Source of the DNA: CAYTYZ01 sp964448465
GTDB lineage: Bacteria > Patescibacteriota > Microgenomatia > UBA12405
Length of the DNA: 33,767 nt
Direction: 5' to 3'
Assembly (NCBI GenBank): GCA_964448465.1
Contig: CAYUVY010000008.1
Coordinates: 1-33,767, forward strand
Shown here in pieces: positions 16,087 to 23,389 of the stretch; positions within the stretch are counted from its first letter, which is position 1; the number at the start of each line of letters is the position of its first letter. The notes beneath the pieces were generated by a model. That model ran no database searches, was not told where the DNA came from, and saw only the letters and a list, made by a program, of their open reading frames with translations. A program made the translations under genes and the position numbers.

Positions 16087-17465
16087 TTTTTCTTTACTTT
16101 AATTATTTTTTTAATCTTAACCTTTTCTGGACTAGCTGTGCGAATCAAAAACCCTTTTAAGTCTCGCCTGCCCAGTAAAAACTTAGTTCTTAATTTGTTT
16201 CTATTAGCCACGTTGACCGCAGTTTCAATTTTTCTACCCTGAAGCCAAAAGGTTACCCCTACTACTGGTCTTTCTTTCTCTACTCCCAACGAGGATCGAT
16301 AGTGCCTGTGGTACAACACATTATCTTCTTTCAGTAACCCCAGTTCTTTGGCATACTCTCCATCAATTGAGCTTCTCCAGGCTCCTGTGTCCACCTTAGC
16401 CCTGACTTCTGCTCTCTGTGATCTCTTTGGACCTATTTTAATACGAATTCTTTCCGTGTGTCCTATGGTTGGCTTTTCTTTAATTAGCCCTTCTTCAAAT
16501 TTAATTCTTTCTCCAAACAAATACTTAGCCAGTTGCCTAGCATGTTCCATACTCTTTACTTCAATATCTTCTACTTTCTCCATCCTCCCTTTTAGTCCTG
16601 CCCGGTTACAAAGTTGTATGGATAGTCCAGGTCTTGAATTTACCTCCAACACCACTGGTCCCCTTTCTTTATCCAAAACCAAATCAATTCCCACAAAACC
16701 CAAGCTAGGAATTGCTTTTTGCACCCCAAAAGCCGTATCTAAAATACTTTTCCATTCTGGAATTTTTATTCCACCCACAGGTTTCATTTTCTTTAGTTTT
16801 AAATGATATATTTCCTCCATTATTTCTCCCTTACCCCTCACCCCAAAAGTAGTCAAACCACTAGCCAAGTCTATTCCCAAACCTATGGCTCCTTGCTCCA
16901 AATTAGCTCTTCCCCCCGACTCGACTGTTGGAATTCTCAGCATGGCCATCACTGGCACCTGGTTATAGACAATTATTCGGATATCTGGCGTCCCTATTTT
17001 GGTGTAATACAAAAACTTTGGATGAATCTTAACCCGTTCTTCCACCAAGACCATATCTGGTGCCGAGTGCAAACTATATTTTCCCGACAAAATATCCTCA
17101 CTGTGTATTTTTAGATCCTCAATACTATAAATTTTCCCTGCCATGCTCTTAAACCTGGTTCTATTTTTGTCTGTAGCCTTACGGATTATCACAATCCCTT
17201 CTCCTCCAAATCCTGAAGCCGGCTTAATTACAAAATTACCCTCAAGTTGGCTCCAGTCAAATCCTCTTACTTCTTCTTGTTTTCTAAATCTAGCAATTAG
17301 TTTTGCCACACTTACCCCTTTCTCCATCAAAATTTGTTTGGTTTTCCACTTGGAATCTGCTATCAATCTCCCCTTACTGGAATTCTTGCGCAAATACAGT
17401 TTGTTGCGCTCGTTCTTTGTTAAAAACTGCTTGTATTTACTAAAATTAAATATTTCCCAAAACAT
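16083..17465 (-). CDS. ATP-grasp ligase fused to a RimB-type retropepsin-like protease
   Basis: 460 residues, two domains. Residues 1-315: ATP-grasp of the alpha-L-glutamate-ligase-like group, with FVIKPASGFGGEGIVII (78-94), DIRIIVYNQVPVMAMLR (161-177), GFVGIDLVLD and LEVNSRPGLSIQLCN (273-287). Residues 330-445: the domain annotated as ATP-dependent zinc protease (RimB type), with IGHTERIRI, the aspartyl-protease signature VDTGAWRSSI (358-367; D359, T360, G361) and NRNKLRTKFLLGRRDL (421-436). The family is known beside RimK and usually as separate proteins; here ligase and putative peptidase are one chain. A highly basic tail ends the protein. It begins nine bases after the 7TM gene stop, and TAAAAT six bases before its ATG may be an internal promoter. 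Confidence 0.85.
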   Translation of the reverse strand: MFWEIFNFSKYKQFLTKNERNKLYLRKNSSKGRLIADSKWKTKQILMEKGVSVAKLIARFRKQEEVRGFDWSQLEGNFVIKPASGFGGEGIVIIRKATDKNRTRFKSMAGKIYSIEDLKIHSEDILSGKYSLHSAPDMVLVEERVKIHPKFLYYTKIGTPDIRIIVYNQVPVMAMLRIPTVESGGRANLEQGAIGLGIDLASGLTTFGVRGKGEIMEEIYHLKLKKMKPVGGIKIPEWKSILDTAFGVQKAIPSLGFVGIDLVLDKERGPVVLEVNSRPGLSIQLCNRAGLKGRMEKVEDIEVKSMEHARQLAKYLFGERIKFEEGLIKEKPTIGHTERIRIKIGPKRSQRAEVRAKVDTGAWRSSIDGEYAKELGLLKEDNVLYHRHYRSSLGVEKERPVVGVTFWLQGRKIETAVNVANRNKLRTKFLLGRRDLKGFLIRTASPEKVKIKKIIKVKKK

Positions 17466-17471
17466 ACTGGT

Positions 17472-17477
17472 ATTTTA
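17472..17477 (-). promoter_or_regulatory. Possible internal -10 before the ATP-grasp/protease fusion
   Basis: TAAAAT on the minus strand, six bases before ATG 17465, overlapping the 7TM stop codon. The geometry fits the other starts; no -35 is evident. Confidence 0.3.
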
Positions 17478-18317
17478 CTTTCTAAAAGCTTTTTTAAAGC
17501 GACTTAATTCGGTTAGTCTCATCCCCCCATAGTTACCTACCCACAAATTTATCAATATTACTAACAGCAAGACTATCTCCGGATACAATAATACCCATCG
17601 TTGCATCGCTTGCCACTGCATCAAACCCGCTCCAGCCAGGGCAAGCAACAAGGTCCCCAAAGTCAAGCTTCGAGCTGCTTTTTTACTTTTGGTCAATTGC
17701 GTTCGCACAAAATCTTCTGCCAGCACTATCATAGTCAACACCGGAAAAATTGACACCTGGCGAATATCCAAAATCTCCACGCTAGCCGTCAACCACATTA
17801 AGCCAAAGGTTCCCAGACCTATGAACAACAGATTGATGGATCGAGCCGGCCAGTAATGCAGTTTTAGTTTTCGCAACACCACTCCGCCCACAATGGAGAT
17901 CATCAAAATCAAAGCAAACAGCAATAGTCCTCCATATACTCCCGTAGCCAAGAAGGCCACTGCAATCATACTCGGCATAAAAGAACCAAAACCACTTACC
18001 CCCACCACATAGTGCAACACCGAAACCATCGTTGCCACCACTGGTAATAATAATAGTAGTACTATCGTTACCGGCGAGACTCCTTTCTCAATAGCCAATC
18101 TCACCCCATAGCCCAGGGTGTTCCATCCTTGCCAAACAGGCATTTTTTCCAAGTTTAAATCCTCCCGTAGTCTGTTTTCCATTTGTCTTTCAATACCACC
18201 TTCTAACCTAGTTGCGTTGGGCACAATTTCACTGTTTCCGCCCCAAGCCCGAGGTCCACCAGCCACAATAACGATCAAACACAACATCACCAAGAAAGTT
18301 CCAATATATTGCCTCAT
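17475..18317 (-). CDS. 7TM protein of the RimK-associated (7TM-transglutaminase) family, short N-terminus
   Basis: 280 residues from ATG 18317. An upstream in-frame ATG (18362) is rejected because it precedes the -10 element. First hydrophobic segment about 5-22, then only about 60 extracytoplasmic residues (SEIVPNATRLEGGIERQMEN ... LEKMPVWQGWNTLGYG), followed by seven helices from about residue 83. The stretch GVSPVTIVLLLLLPVVATMV, then GVSGFGSFMPSMIAVAFLATGVYGG, is characteristic of the membrane domain that in Proteobacteria is fused to an inactive transglutaminase and encoded next to RimK-like ligases. The transglutaminase part is missing here. It heads the ligase operon and could hold or deliver the substrate at the membrane. 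Confidence 0.82.
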   Translation of the reverse strand: MRQYIGTFLVMLCLIVIVAGGPRAWGGNSEIVPNATRLEGGIERQMENRLREDLNLEKMPVWQGWNTLGYGVRLAIEKGVSPVTIVLLLLLPVVATMVSVLHYVVGVSGFGSFMPSMIAVAFLATGVYGGLLLFALILMISIVGGVVLRKLKLHYWPARSINLLFIGLGTFGLMWLTASVEILDIRQVSIFPVLTMIVLAEDFVRTQLTKSKKAARSLTLGTLLLALAGAGLMQWQAMQRWVLLYPEIVLLLVILINLWVGNYGGMRLTELSRFKKAFRK

Positions 18318-18326
18318 AGCGCCTGG

Positions 18327-18354
18327 ATTATAACACCCCAAAAGATAATGTAAA
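18327..18354 (-). promoter_or_regulatory. Promoter of the 7TM/ligase operon
   Basis: TTTACA (18354-18349), 16-base spacer, TATAAT (18332-18327) preceded by TGT, nine bases before ATG 18317. It overlaps the divergent pilin promoter region, so the two operons share control DNA of about 65 bases. Confidence 0.75.
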
Positions 18355-18367
18355 CAAGCCAATTTTA

Positions 18368-18376
18368 TGCTATCAT
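18368..18376 (+). promoter_or_regulatory. Extended -10 of the pilin operon
   Basis: TGCTATCAT, six bases before ATG 18383. No good -35. Back to back with the ligase-operon promoter. Confidence 0.5.
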
Positions 18377-18382
18377 CCGTGT

Positions 18383-18706
18383 ATGCAGCGACTACTTGCC
18401 ATTGTTAATATCGATCAGGACTTACCCCTGGGCACCGGAAGCAACATTGTCTCCAAATATCCCGACGCTGCTTCCCTGGTTAGTGTCATCATTCGCAACA
18501 GTATTGTCTTTGCCGCCATTCTCGCCACCTGTTTTTTGATTTATGGCGGAGTAACTTATATAATGGGTGCAGGCACGGAGGACCCCAAGGAACTCCAAAA
18601 GGCCAAGACCACTATAACCGAAGCTGTTGTTGGTCTCCTAATCGTTATTAGCGTTTACTTTATTTTACAAATTATCCAAGTCTTAACTGGAGCAACAATA
18701 TTATGA
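18383..18706 (+). CDS. TrbC/VirB2-like two-helix pilin paralogue 1
   Basis: 107 residues: N-terminal extracytoplasmic segment of about 30, helix 1 (VIIRNSIVFAAILATCFLIY, about 35-57), a short charged loop (GAGTEDPKELQKAKTTITEA) and helix 2 (VVGLLIVISVYFILQIIQVL). This helix-loop-helix arrangement with a GD/ED-P-K loop is the layout of type IV secretion pilin-like proteins found in strings in CPR genomes. First gene of the plus-strand operon. It lacks an obvious signal peptide; insertion through helix 1 is likely. Four-base overlap (ATGA) with the next gene. Confidence 0.75.
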   Translation: MQRLLAIVNIDQDLPLGTGSNIVSKYPDAASLVSVIIRNSIVFAAILATCFLIYGGVTYIMGAGTEDPKELQKAKTTITEAVVGLLIVISVYFILQIIQVLTGATIL

Positions 18707-19029
18707 TTTTCTTCGGAGCTCTCGGCAGCATCACTCCTCCACCCGAACTAGTCAAATACAACTCCGTCAACGGTTCAGGTCTTTTTACTCTCTTGGGTAA
18801 TCTCTTTCGATTCTCTTTGGTCATCGGCGCCATCTATACTATCTACCAAATAATCAATGCCGGTTTTCTCTATATCTCCGGTGATCCCAAAAAAATCGAA
18901 TCAGCCTGGGCCAAAATTTACCAAAGCTTCATGGGTCTGGTCATTATCGTCAGTTCTTTTGTCTTGCTTGGTATTATTAGTCGAATACTCAAAGTTGATT
19001 TATTAGACCTTACTATCCATGGACCTTAA
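18703..19029 (+). CDS. TrbC/VirB2-like two-helix pilin paralogue 2
   Basis: 108 residues. Helix 1 (LVIGAIYTIYQIINAGFLYI), loop SGDPKKIESAWAKIYQS, helix 2 (MGLVIIVSSFVLLGIISRIL), ending LKVDLLDLTIHGP. The loop keeps the G-D-x-K-K-I-E core shared with paralogues 3 to 5. A Shine-Dalgarno-like GGAG lies nine bases before ATG, unlike the first gene of the operon. Overlaps the next gene by eleven bases. Confidence 0.75.
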   Translation: MIFFGALGSITPPPELVKYNSVNGSGLFTLLGNLFRFSLVIGAIYTIYQIINAGFLYISGDPKKIESAWAKIYQSFMGLVIIVSSFVLLGIISRILKVDLLDLTIHGP

Positions 19030-19393
19030 TCATAATTTACTAGCAGCAAAATTAGATGTTGACCTTGGTGGCTGGTTTACGGGTTCAGATCCAGGCAAAA
19101 GTAACACAGTTGCTACCACTCTCGGTTCCAATCTCCTCAGTACCATTATCGGTGTCATGACCATTATTGGGGTCATCTACTTCCTCTTTCAGATTGTTAT
19201 CGCTGGCTACGGCATGCTTAGCTCCGAAGGCGACAAAAAGAAAATCGAAGATTCTCGTACCCGTATCACTCAAGGCTTATTGGGCGTAGTCATTATTATT
19301 ATGGCTGTCACTTTGGTTTCACTAGTTGGTACTATTTTAGGTGTTCCCAATATTCTGGACTTAAACGCAATTTTAAGTACCATTATCAAATAA
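19019..19393 (+). CDS. TrbC/VirB2-like two-helix pilin paralogue 3
   Basis: 124 residues, with the longest N-terminal soluble part of the early copies (about 38 residues, LGGWFTGSDPGKSNTVATT). Helix 1 (LLSTIIGVMTIIGVIYFLFQ, about 39-60), loop SSEGDKKKIEDSRTRITQG, helix 2 (LLGVVIIIMAVTLVSLVGTI). The loop is closest to the consensus SEGxKxxxExxRxxxT seen in copies 3, 4 and 5. Translation probably depends on coupling, since its start is inside the previous gene. Confidence 0.75.
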   Translation: MDLNHNLLAAKLDVDLGGWFTGSDPGKSNTVATTLGSNLLSTIIGVMTIIGVIYFLFQIVIAGYGMLSSEGDKKKIEDSRTRITQGLLGVVIIIMAVTLVSLVGTILGVPNILDLNAILSTIIK

Positions 19394-19394
19394 T

Positions 19395-19727
19395 ATGACC
19401 AGCCAACTACTAGCTCAAATTATCAACCCCGTACTACCCAAGCAATACGCTACCACTTCCCCCGTCCAAACCTTTTCCGCCTTCCTGCAAACCATCATCA
19501 CTGTGCTTTTTATCGTCGCCATCCTTTACTTTCTCACCTATTTTATTTTTGGTGGCTTTAACCTCCTAACTTCTGAAGGTGAAAAGGGCAAAGTCGAAGC
19601 GGGCAGAAACCAATTAACCTACGCCTTTTTTGGACTAGTGGTCGTCTTTTGCTCCTTTTTGGTCTTAAAATTGATTGGTCTTCTTTTCGGTATCGACATT
19701 CTCAACCTCACCGTTCCCCACCTCTAA
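19395..19727 (+). CDS. TrbC/VirB2-like two-helix pilin paralogue 4
   Basis: 110 residues; ATG follows the previous TAA after one base. Helix 1 (FLQTIITVLFIVAILYFLTY), loop TSEGEKGKVEAGRNQLTYA, helix 2 (FFGLVVVFCSFLVLKLIGLL), ending GIDILNLTVPHL. The start M-T-S-Q-L-L-A-Q-I-I-N-P resembles a short signal-less N-terminus. After its stop comes a 75-base spacer (19728-19802) that is AT-rich near the next start and holds a perfect small palindrome TTGATT-T-AATCAA (19784-19796); an internal promoter there is possible but not clear. Confidence 0.75.
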   Translation: MTSQLLAQIINPVLPKQYATTSPVQTFSAFLQTIITVLFIVAILYFLTYFIFGGFNLLTSEGEKGKVEAGRNQLTYAFFGLVVVFCSFLVLKLIGLLFGIDILNLTVPHL

Positions 19728-19802
19728 TCAGCTACCCCTTTACACCCACTCCGCTTCTTGTTAAAATTCTCTATTAATTATTATTGATTTAATCAAAATA
19801 AC

Positions 19803-20138
19803 ATGGCTGCTCTCGACAATATCGTCATCAAACCACAAGGTACAAATTTTAACAACATCGTAGAAATCACCCCAACCTCTTTAATCTCAGGTGCCATTAC
19901 TCTTGTCCTAACTTTAGCCGCTATTGGCTTCTTGGCTATGCTTTTAGCCGGTGGTCTTAAATGGGTAGTTTCCGAGGGCGAAAAGTCCAACGTCGAAGCC
20001 GCTCGTAACCAAGTTACCAACGCCGTCGTCGGTTTGGTTATCGTTTTCTCTGCTTTTGCCGCAGTTAAATTAATCGAAACCCTCTTTGGTGTCACAATTA
20101 TTGGTGGAGCCATCTCCATTCCCAAGCTTTTCCCTTAA
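19803..20138 (+). CDS. TrbC/VirB2-like two-helix pilin paralogue 5
   Basis: 111 residues. N-terminal soluble part of about 35, helix 1 (GAITLVLTLAAIGFLAMLLA), loop VSEGEKSNVEAARNQVTNA, helix 2 (VVGLVIVFSAFAAVKLIETL), ending FGVTIIGGAISIPKLFP. It is nearest to copy 4 in the loop. It is the only paralogue preceded by a spacer of more than a few bases, so it may be expressed at a different level, as would suit a major subunit; that is a guess. Confidence 0.75.
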   Translation: MAALDNIVIKPQGTNFNNIVEITPTSLISGAITLVLTLAAIGFLAMLLAGGLKWVVSEGEKSNVEAARNQVTNAVVGLVIVFSAFAAVKLIETLFGVTIIGGAISIPKLFP

Positions 20139-20160
20139 TTTTGGGCAAAACTCAAAATCT

Positions 20161-20559
20161 GTGGTAACAAAATTTGTTTTCTCGTTGCTACTTGTCTTGC
20201 TTACCTTTGGTCTATCTATCTCTCCAGCCCAGGCCCAGGGTAGAACTTGGACTGCTGCCCTCAACTGTGTTGATCCCGCCAATGCCGATGTTCCTACTAT
20301 TCAAGGGTTAGAATGTCTCTTCTTTAATTTTCTGCAAGTCATTGTGGCCGTAGGCGGACTGGTTTTCTTTGTCATGTTCATCAAGAGTGGCTTTTCCTTT
20401 ATGCTCTCCCAAGGCGACCCCAAGGCTCTTGCTGGAATCCAGCAATCTCTCTTTACCACCCTAATTGGTATTATTGGCGTCATCGGTGCATTCATACTTC
20501 TTACTACCTTGTCCAAGATCACGGGCCTAAGTCTGCTCAAGTTCGTAATTCCCAAATAA
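20161..20559 (+). CDS. TrbC/VirB2-like pilin paralogue 6 with cleavable signal peptide
   Basis: 132 residues from GTG 20161. An upstream in-frame ATG (20086) would overlap the preceding gene by 53 bases and place 25 polar residues before the signal peptide, so GTG is preferred. Signal peptide VTKFVFSLLLVLLTFGLSIS-PAQA followed by QGRTW; two cysteines (in AALNCVD and GLECLFF) bracket a short soluble segment; helix 1 (LQVIVAVGGLVFFVMFIKSG), loop LSQGDPKALAGIQQSLFTT, helix 2 (LIGIIGVIGAFILLTTLSKI). A cleaved signal peptide plus two helices is the classic VirB2 layout, making this the best candidate for the true pilin. Confidence 0.75.
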   Translation: MVTKFVFSLLLVLLTFGLSISPAQAQGRTWTAALNCVDPANADVPTIQGLECLFFNFLQVIVAVGGLVFFVMFIKSGFSFMLSQGDPKALAGIQQSLFTTLIGIIGVIGAFILLTTLSKITGLSLLKFVIPK

Positions 20560-20560
20560 T

Positions 20561-20569
20561 TGCTATAAT
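20561..20569 (+). promoter_or_regulatory. Extended -10 before the 927-residue protein gene
   Basis: TGCTATAAT, five bases before GTG 20575. A perfect extended -10; no -35. Confidence 0.6.
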
Positions 20570-20574
20570 TATCT

Positions 20575-23358
20575 GTGATAATTCTCGTCATTCTACTGCT
20601 ATTTCAACTTTGGGTTAAACCTCTCTTTGCCATAGATCTTCCTCCTACTGCCAGCTTTGACTCCAAACCAGCCATCGACCAGGTTATACCAGGGCTTCAA
20701 GCCGCTTTCTCCAAAGGTATGACACCTATCATTCGTATTGGAGTACACACCGATGGTGCAGGCATGAAAAATCCTGTAAATTTAGCTAAATTTGCCATGG
20801 ACCTAGACAAGAAGATAGACAAGGACGTCTATTTAGTTGCCGGACCCAACGAACCAGAAACCGAGCTTTGGGCCACCCCAACTTGTAGCGATGGAGACAC
20901 TGGCTGTATTGGCCCCAAAATAGCCACATATATGAATACTGTCCTTAGTCAGTCCAGCGGTTTGACACACATAAAATATCTTTCTCCCGTCTTTAATTTG
21001 TGCTCCTACAAGTTTCCAGATCTAATTGCCAAAATGGGTGGGGCTAATTGGTCTGGGCTTTCCGCCATAGCGGTTAATGTTTACCAAGGAGCTCCTGGCA
21101 ACATCAACGATTGTCTTGCTCAAAATTTACCCAAGCTTCCAAATAAAAGTGTGATTATCACTGAAACAGGTGCATACTCTGGAGACAAACCCAGTTTCTA
21201 CAATCAACTTCGCAATCTGCCTTCTAATGTCATTGGTGCCCTTTTGTTTAACGGCCTAAACACCAACAAAGGTTGGAGTCAATACTCTTTAAGCGACAGC
21301 GAAATATCTAATTTATGTCAAGGAAGTTGTCAGGGTAAAAAAATCGGAGTTAATTTTGCCACCACCTATACCCGAGGCGACTACGATCGAGCAGGAAAAC
21401 TGGGTATGAATTTTACCCTAGAAATTCTTGGTGAAGGAGGAGACCCAGCTGCACCAAGAGTTTATGTTGACCAAAATTTTACTCCCAACCTTAGTCGTGG
21501 CCTAAAATTTGGTGCTGTTAATTCTAACTCCAATATTAATCCTAGTAATTTTGTTTCTTGTTATTACAAAAAAGGCTCTCCTGCCTGCCCTTTCCCCTAT
21601 CAGGCTACCACCGATTCCGAAATCGAAGATATCGCCTACTACAACGAAGACTCCAAATATGGTCTAGGTTATATCCCCAACGAAGTATCTATCTCTCAAT
21701 CCAAAGTCAAAGAACTAATCCGTGTCAGTGCCATGGCTCCCCGAGGCGAGGATTTAATTGACAAAATTATTCCCGATTCCGGCAGTGCCCAGGCCGTAGT
21801 CGATGGTGCCGCTCCCAAAGAATATCGCGAGCTTTTCGATCAAACCGGGGCCGGTTGGGCCTTCTCTGTCAACACCCCCTTAAAACCTTTGGATAAAGTC
21901 GTTCGTGACATACGCGATTTCAAAAGTGGCATTACCACACGCATCATGCCCGAAACTCTCTTGGGCGATAAACAAGCCGAAGACTGGCTTTGCAAACTTG
22001 GCGCTTCCAGCTCCGGCCAAATAAATCTTGGTGGCAATCCCAAACAGCAACCGGTCAACGATATCCCCCTTGCCTACGAAGGCAACAAAGTTGAATCCGA
22101 TTTTACCGTTTTCTTACCCAATGGCGACCCCGACCGCAGCCCTGCCAAAAGTATTCGTGCCTCCTCGGTTTATTGTGCCAAGCCACCCGGTTGTGACGGT
22201 AAATATGGGCCTCAGAAAGTAGATTTTTGCAACGGCGTAGTCAAAATTACTCCAGAAGAAGCCGAGCAAGCTTGGGTCAGACTAAAAGAACTTGCTGTCA
22301 GTCCCAACACCGCCAGCTCCAAAATAATCACTGTCGATTATTCCAAAATCGACGAACGCCATATTTGTGAAGAAGAAGGCGGACCCGCTTACTCCATTGT
22401 CCAAGCTTTCAATGCCGCCGGTGGTAAGGGCAAGGCCGACGAAAGTCCTCTCAACGTCATTACTCATGACCCTTGGGACATTATGAAACAAGGCCAAAGA
22501 GACTACATCTTGCGCAACAACAAAGGTGCTTTCTACTTGTCCACCAACGAAGATCATTCTTGTAGCCGTGGTCAGGCTACCATCGCTTTTGCTCCAATTA
22601 ATACCAAACTAGCCGGCTCCGCCTGTGCTGTCTATAACCTTGGCACTCCCGAAAGTACTCACCCCAAACCCGAAACTATTCCCAAATCTCTTGATTACGA
22701 AAATGTAAGCTACAAAAAAGTTATCAGCGAACCGGATCCTCAGGTACCCCTCGGTGTGGAAAATGAAATTAAAACCGGCGAACTTTTCTACAACCCTGCT
22801 AACAAGGCCCTACAATTTTTTGCCAGCTTAGTTCGCTCTGTTTATTTTCCCAAAAATTATGGCGGTGATTGTCCTATTCAGACTGCTCAAGTTGGCGAAG
22901 AAGCCGTCCTTGATGGTAATGGCGATGTAGTTGGCACCAAGCCCAAAATGGTCGACTTTCCGCTTTGTCAGACCCACCGCGAAGTCGAGCTAAAAAGATC
23001 AACCTTTGTTAGCCGAGATATTCTCCAGGCCGCCAATTGCACTATCAATGGTCTTAGCCATCTAATTCCGCAATCTTCTTTGTCCAAAGTCCAAGCCAAG
23101 GCCAAAGACGAATATGCCGGCACTCAAATAGATTACAAAAGCCAATCCGGTTGTCAACCCAAGTCTTTCTTCGATTTTGCCGTCAGTTGGCTAGGCGATA
23201 AGTCCCTTACCGAGTGTGCCCCGAGCATGGATCAGGAATCTCAACGTAAACAAAAAACTATTATTCTTGGTCCCTCTACTGAGTCCTACAAAGACGCCGC
23301 CAACAAATTACTAGTTCCCCAATCTTGGCAAGATCAAGGATATCTAGGGAACCTCTAA
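20575..23358 (+). CDS. Large exported protein with an N-terminal clan GH-A-like barrel, in the T4SS-like cluster
   Basis: 927 residues from GTG 20575. Signal peptide 1-19 (MIILVILLLFQLWVKPLFA), mature IDLPP. Residues about 25-270 read as a TIM barrel of the clan GH-A glycosidase type: TPIIRIGVHTDG near 50, VAGPNEPE with N92-E93-P94 in the acid/base position, and IITETGAYSG with E197 in the nucleophile position, 104 residues later, as in GH5/GH39/GH53-like enzymes. The remaining 650 residues are Cys-containing, without membrane helices, and match nothing I recognise. It sits between the pilin paralogues and the VirB6-like gene, so it may work on the cell surface during secretion or attachment, for example by opening a glycan layer. 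A non-catalytic barrel is possible. Confidence 0.65.
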   Translation: MIILVILLLFQLWVKPLFAIDLPPTASFDSKPAIDQVIPGLQAAFSKGMTPIIRIGVHTDGAGMKNPVNLAKFAMDLDKKIDKDVYLVAGPNEPETELWATPTCSDGDTGCIGPKIATYMNTVLSQSSGLTHIKYLSPVFNLCSYKFPDLIAKMGGANWSGLSAIAVNVYQGAPGNINDCLAQNLPKLPNKSVIITETGAYSGDKPSFYNQLRNLPSNVIGALLFNGLNTNKGWSQYSLSDSEISNLCQGSCQGKKIGVNFATTYTRGDYDRAGKLGMNFTLEILGEGGDPAAPRVYVDQNFTPNLSRGLKFGAVNSNSNINPSNFVSCYYKKGSPACPFPYQATTDSEIEDIAYYNEDSKYGLGYIPNEVSISQSKVKELIRVSAMAPRGEDLIDKIIPDSGSAQAVVDGAAPKEYRELFDQTGAGWAFSVNTPLKPLDKVVRDIRDFKSGITTRIMPETLLGDKQAEDWLCKLGASSSGQINLGGNPKQQPVNDIPLAYEGNKVESDFTVFLPNGDPDRSPAKSIRASSVYCAKPPGCDGKYGPQKVDFCNGVVKITPEEAEQAWVRLKELAVSPNTASSKIITVDYSKIDERHICEEEGGPAYSIVQAFNAAGGKGKADESPLNVITHDPWDIMKQGQRDYILRNNKGAFYLSTNEDHSCSRGQATIAFAPINTKLAGSACAVYNLGTPESTHPKPETIPKSLDYENVSYKKVISEPDPQVPLGVENEIKTGELFYNPANKALQFFASLVRSVYFPKNYGGDCPIQTAQVGEEAVLDGNGDVVGTKPKMVDFPLCQTHREVELKRSTFVSRDILQAANCTINGLSHLIPQSSLSKVQAKAKDEYAGTQIDYKSQSGCQPKSFFDFAVSWLGDKSLTECAPSMDQESQRKQKTIILGPSTESYKDAANKLLVPQSWQDQGYLGNL

Positions 23359-23375
23359 ACAATTTCTCTATTACT

Positions 23376-23384
23376 TGCTACAAT
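23376..23384 (+). promoter_or_regulatory. Extended -10 before the VirB6-like gene
   Basis: TGCTACAAT, five bases before ATG 23390; TAAACA 17 bases further upstream matches four of six -35 positions and overlaps the previous stop codon. Confidence 0.55.
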
Positions 23385-23389
23385 AACCT

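Noticed and set aside
18317..18362. Upstream ATG (18362) as start of the 7TM protein
   Set aside because: It would put the -35 and -10 inside the coding sequence and add 15 residues with no family resemblance; ATG 18317 fits the promoter and the signal-anchor.
20086..20160. ATG 20086 as start of pilin paralogue 6
   Set aside because: It overlaps paralogue 5 by 53 bases and puts a polar stretch before a clear signal peptide; GTG 20161 is better.
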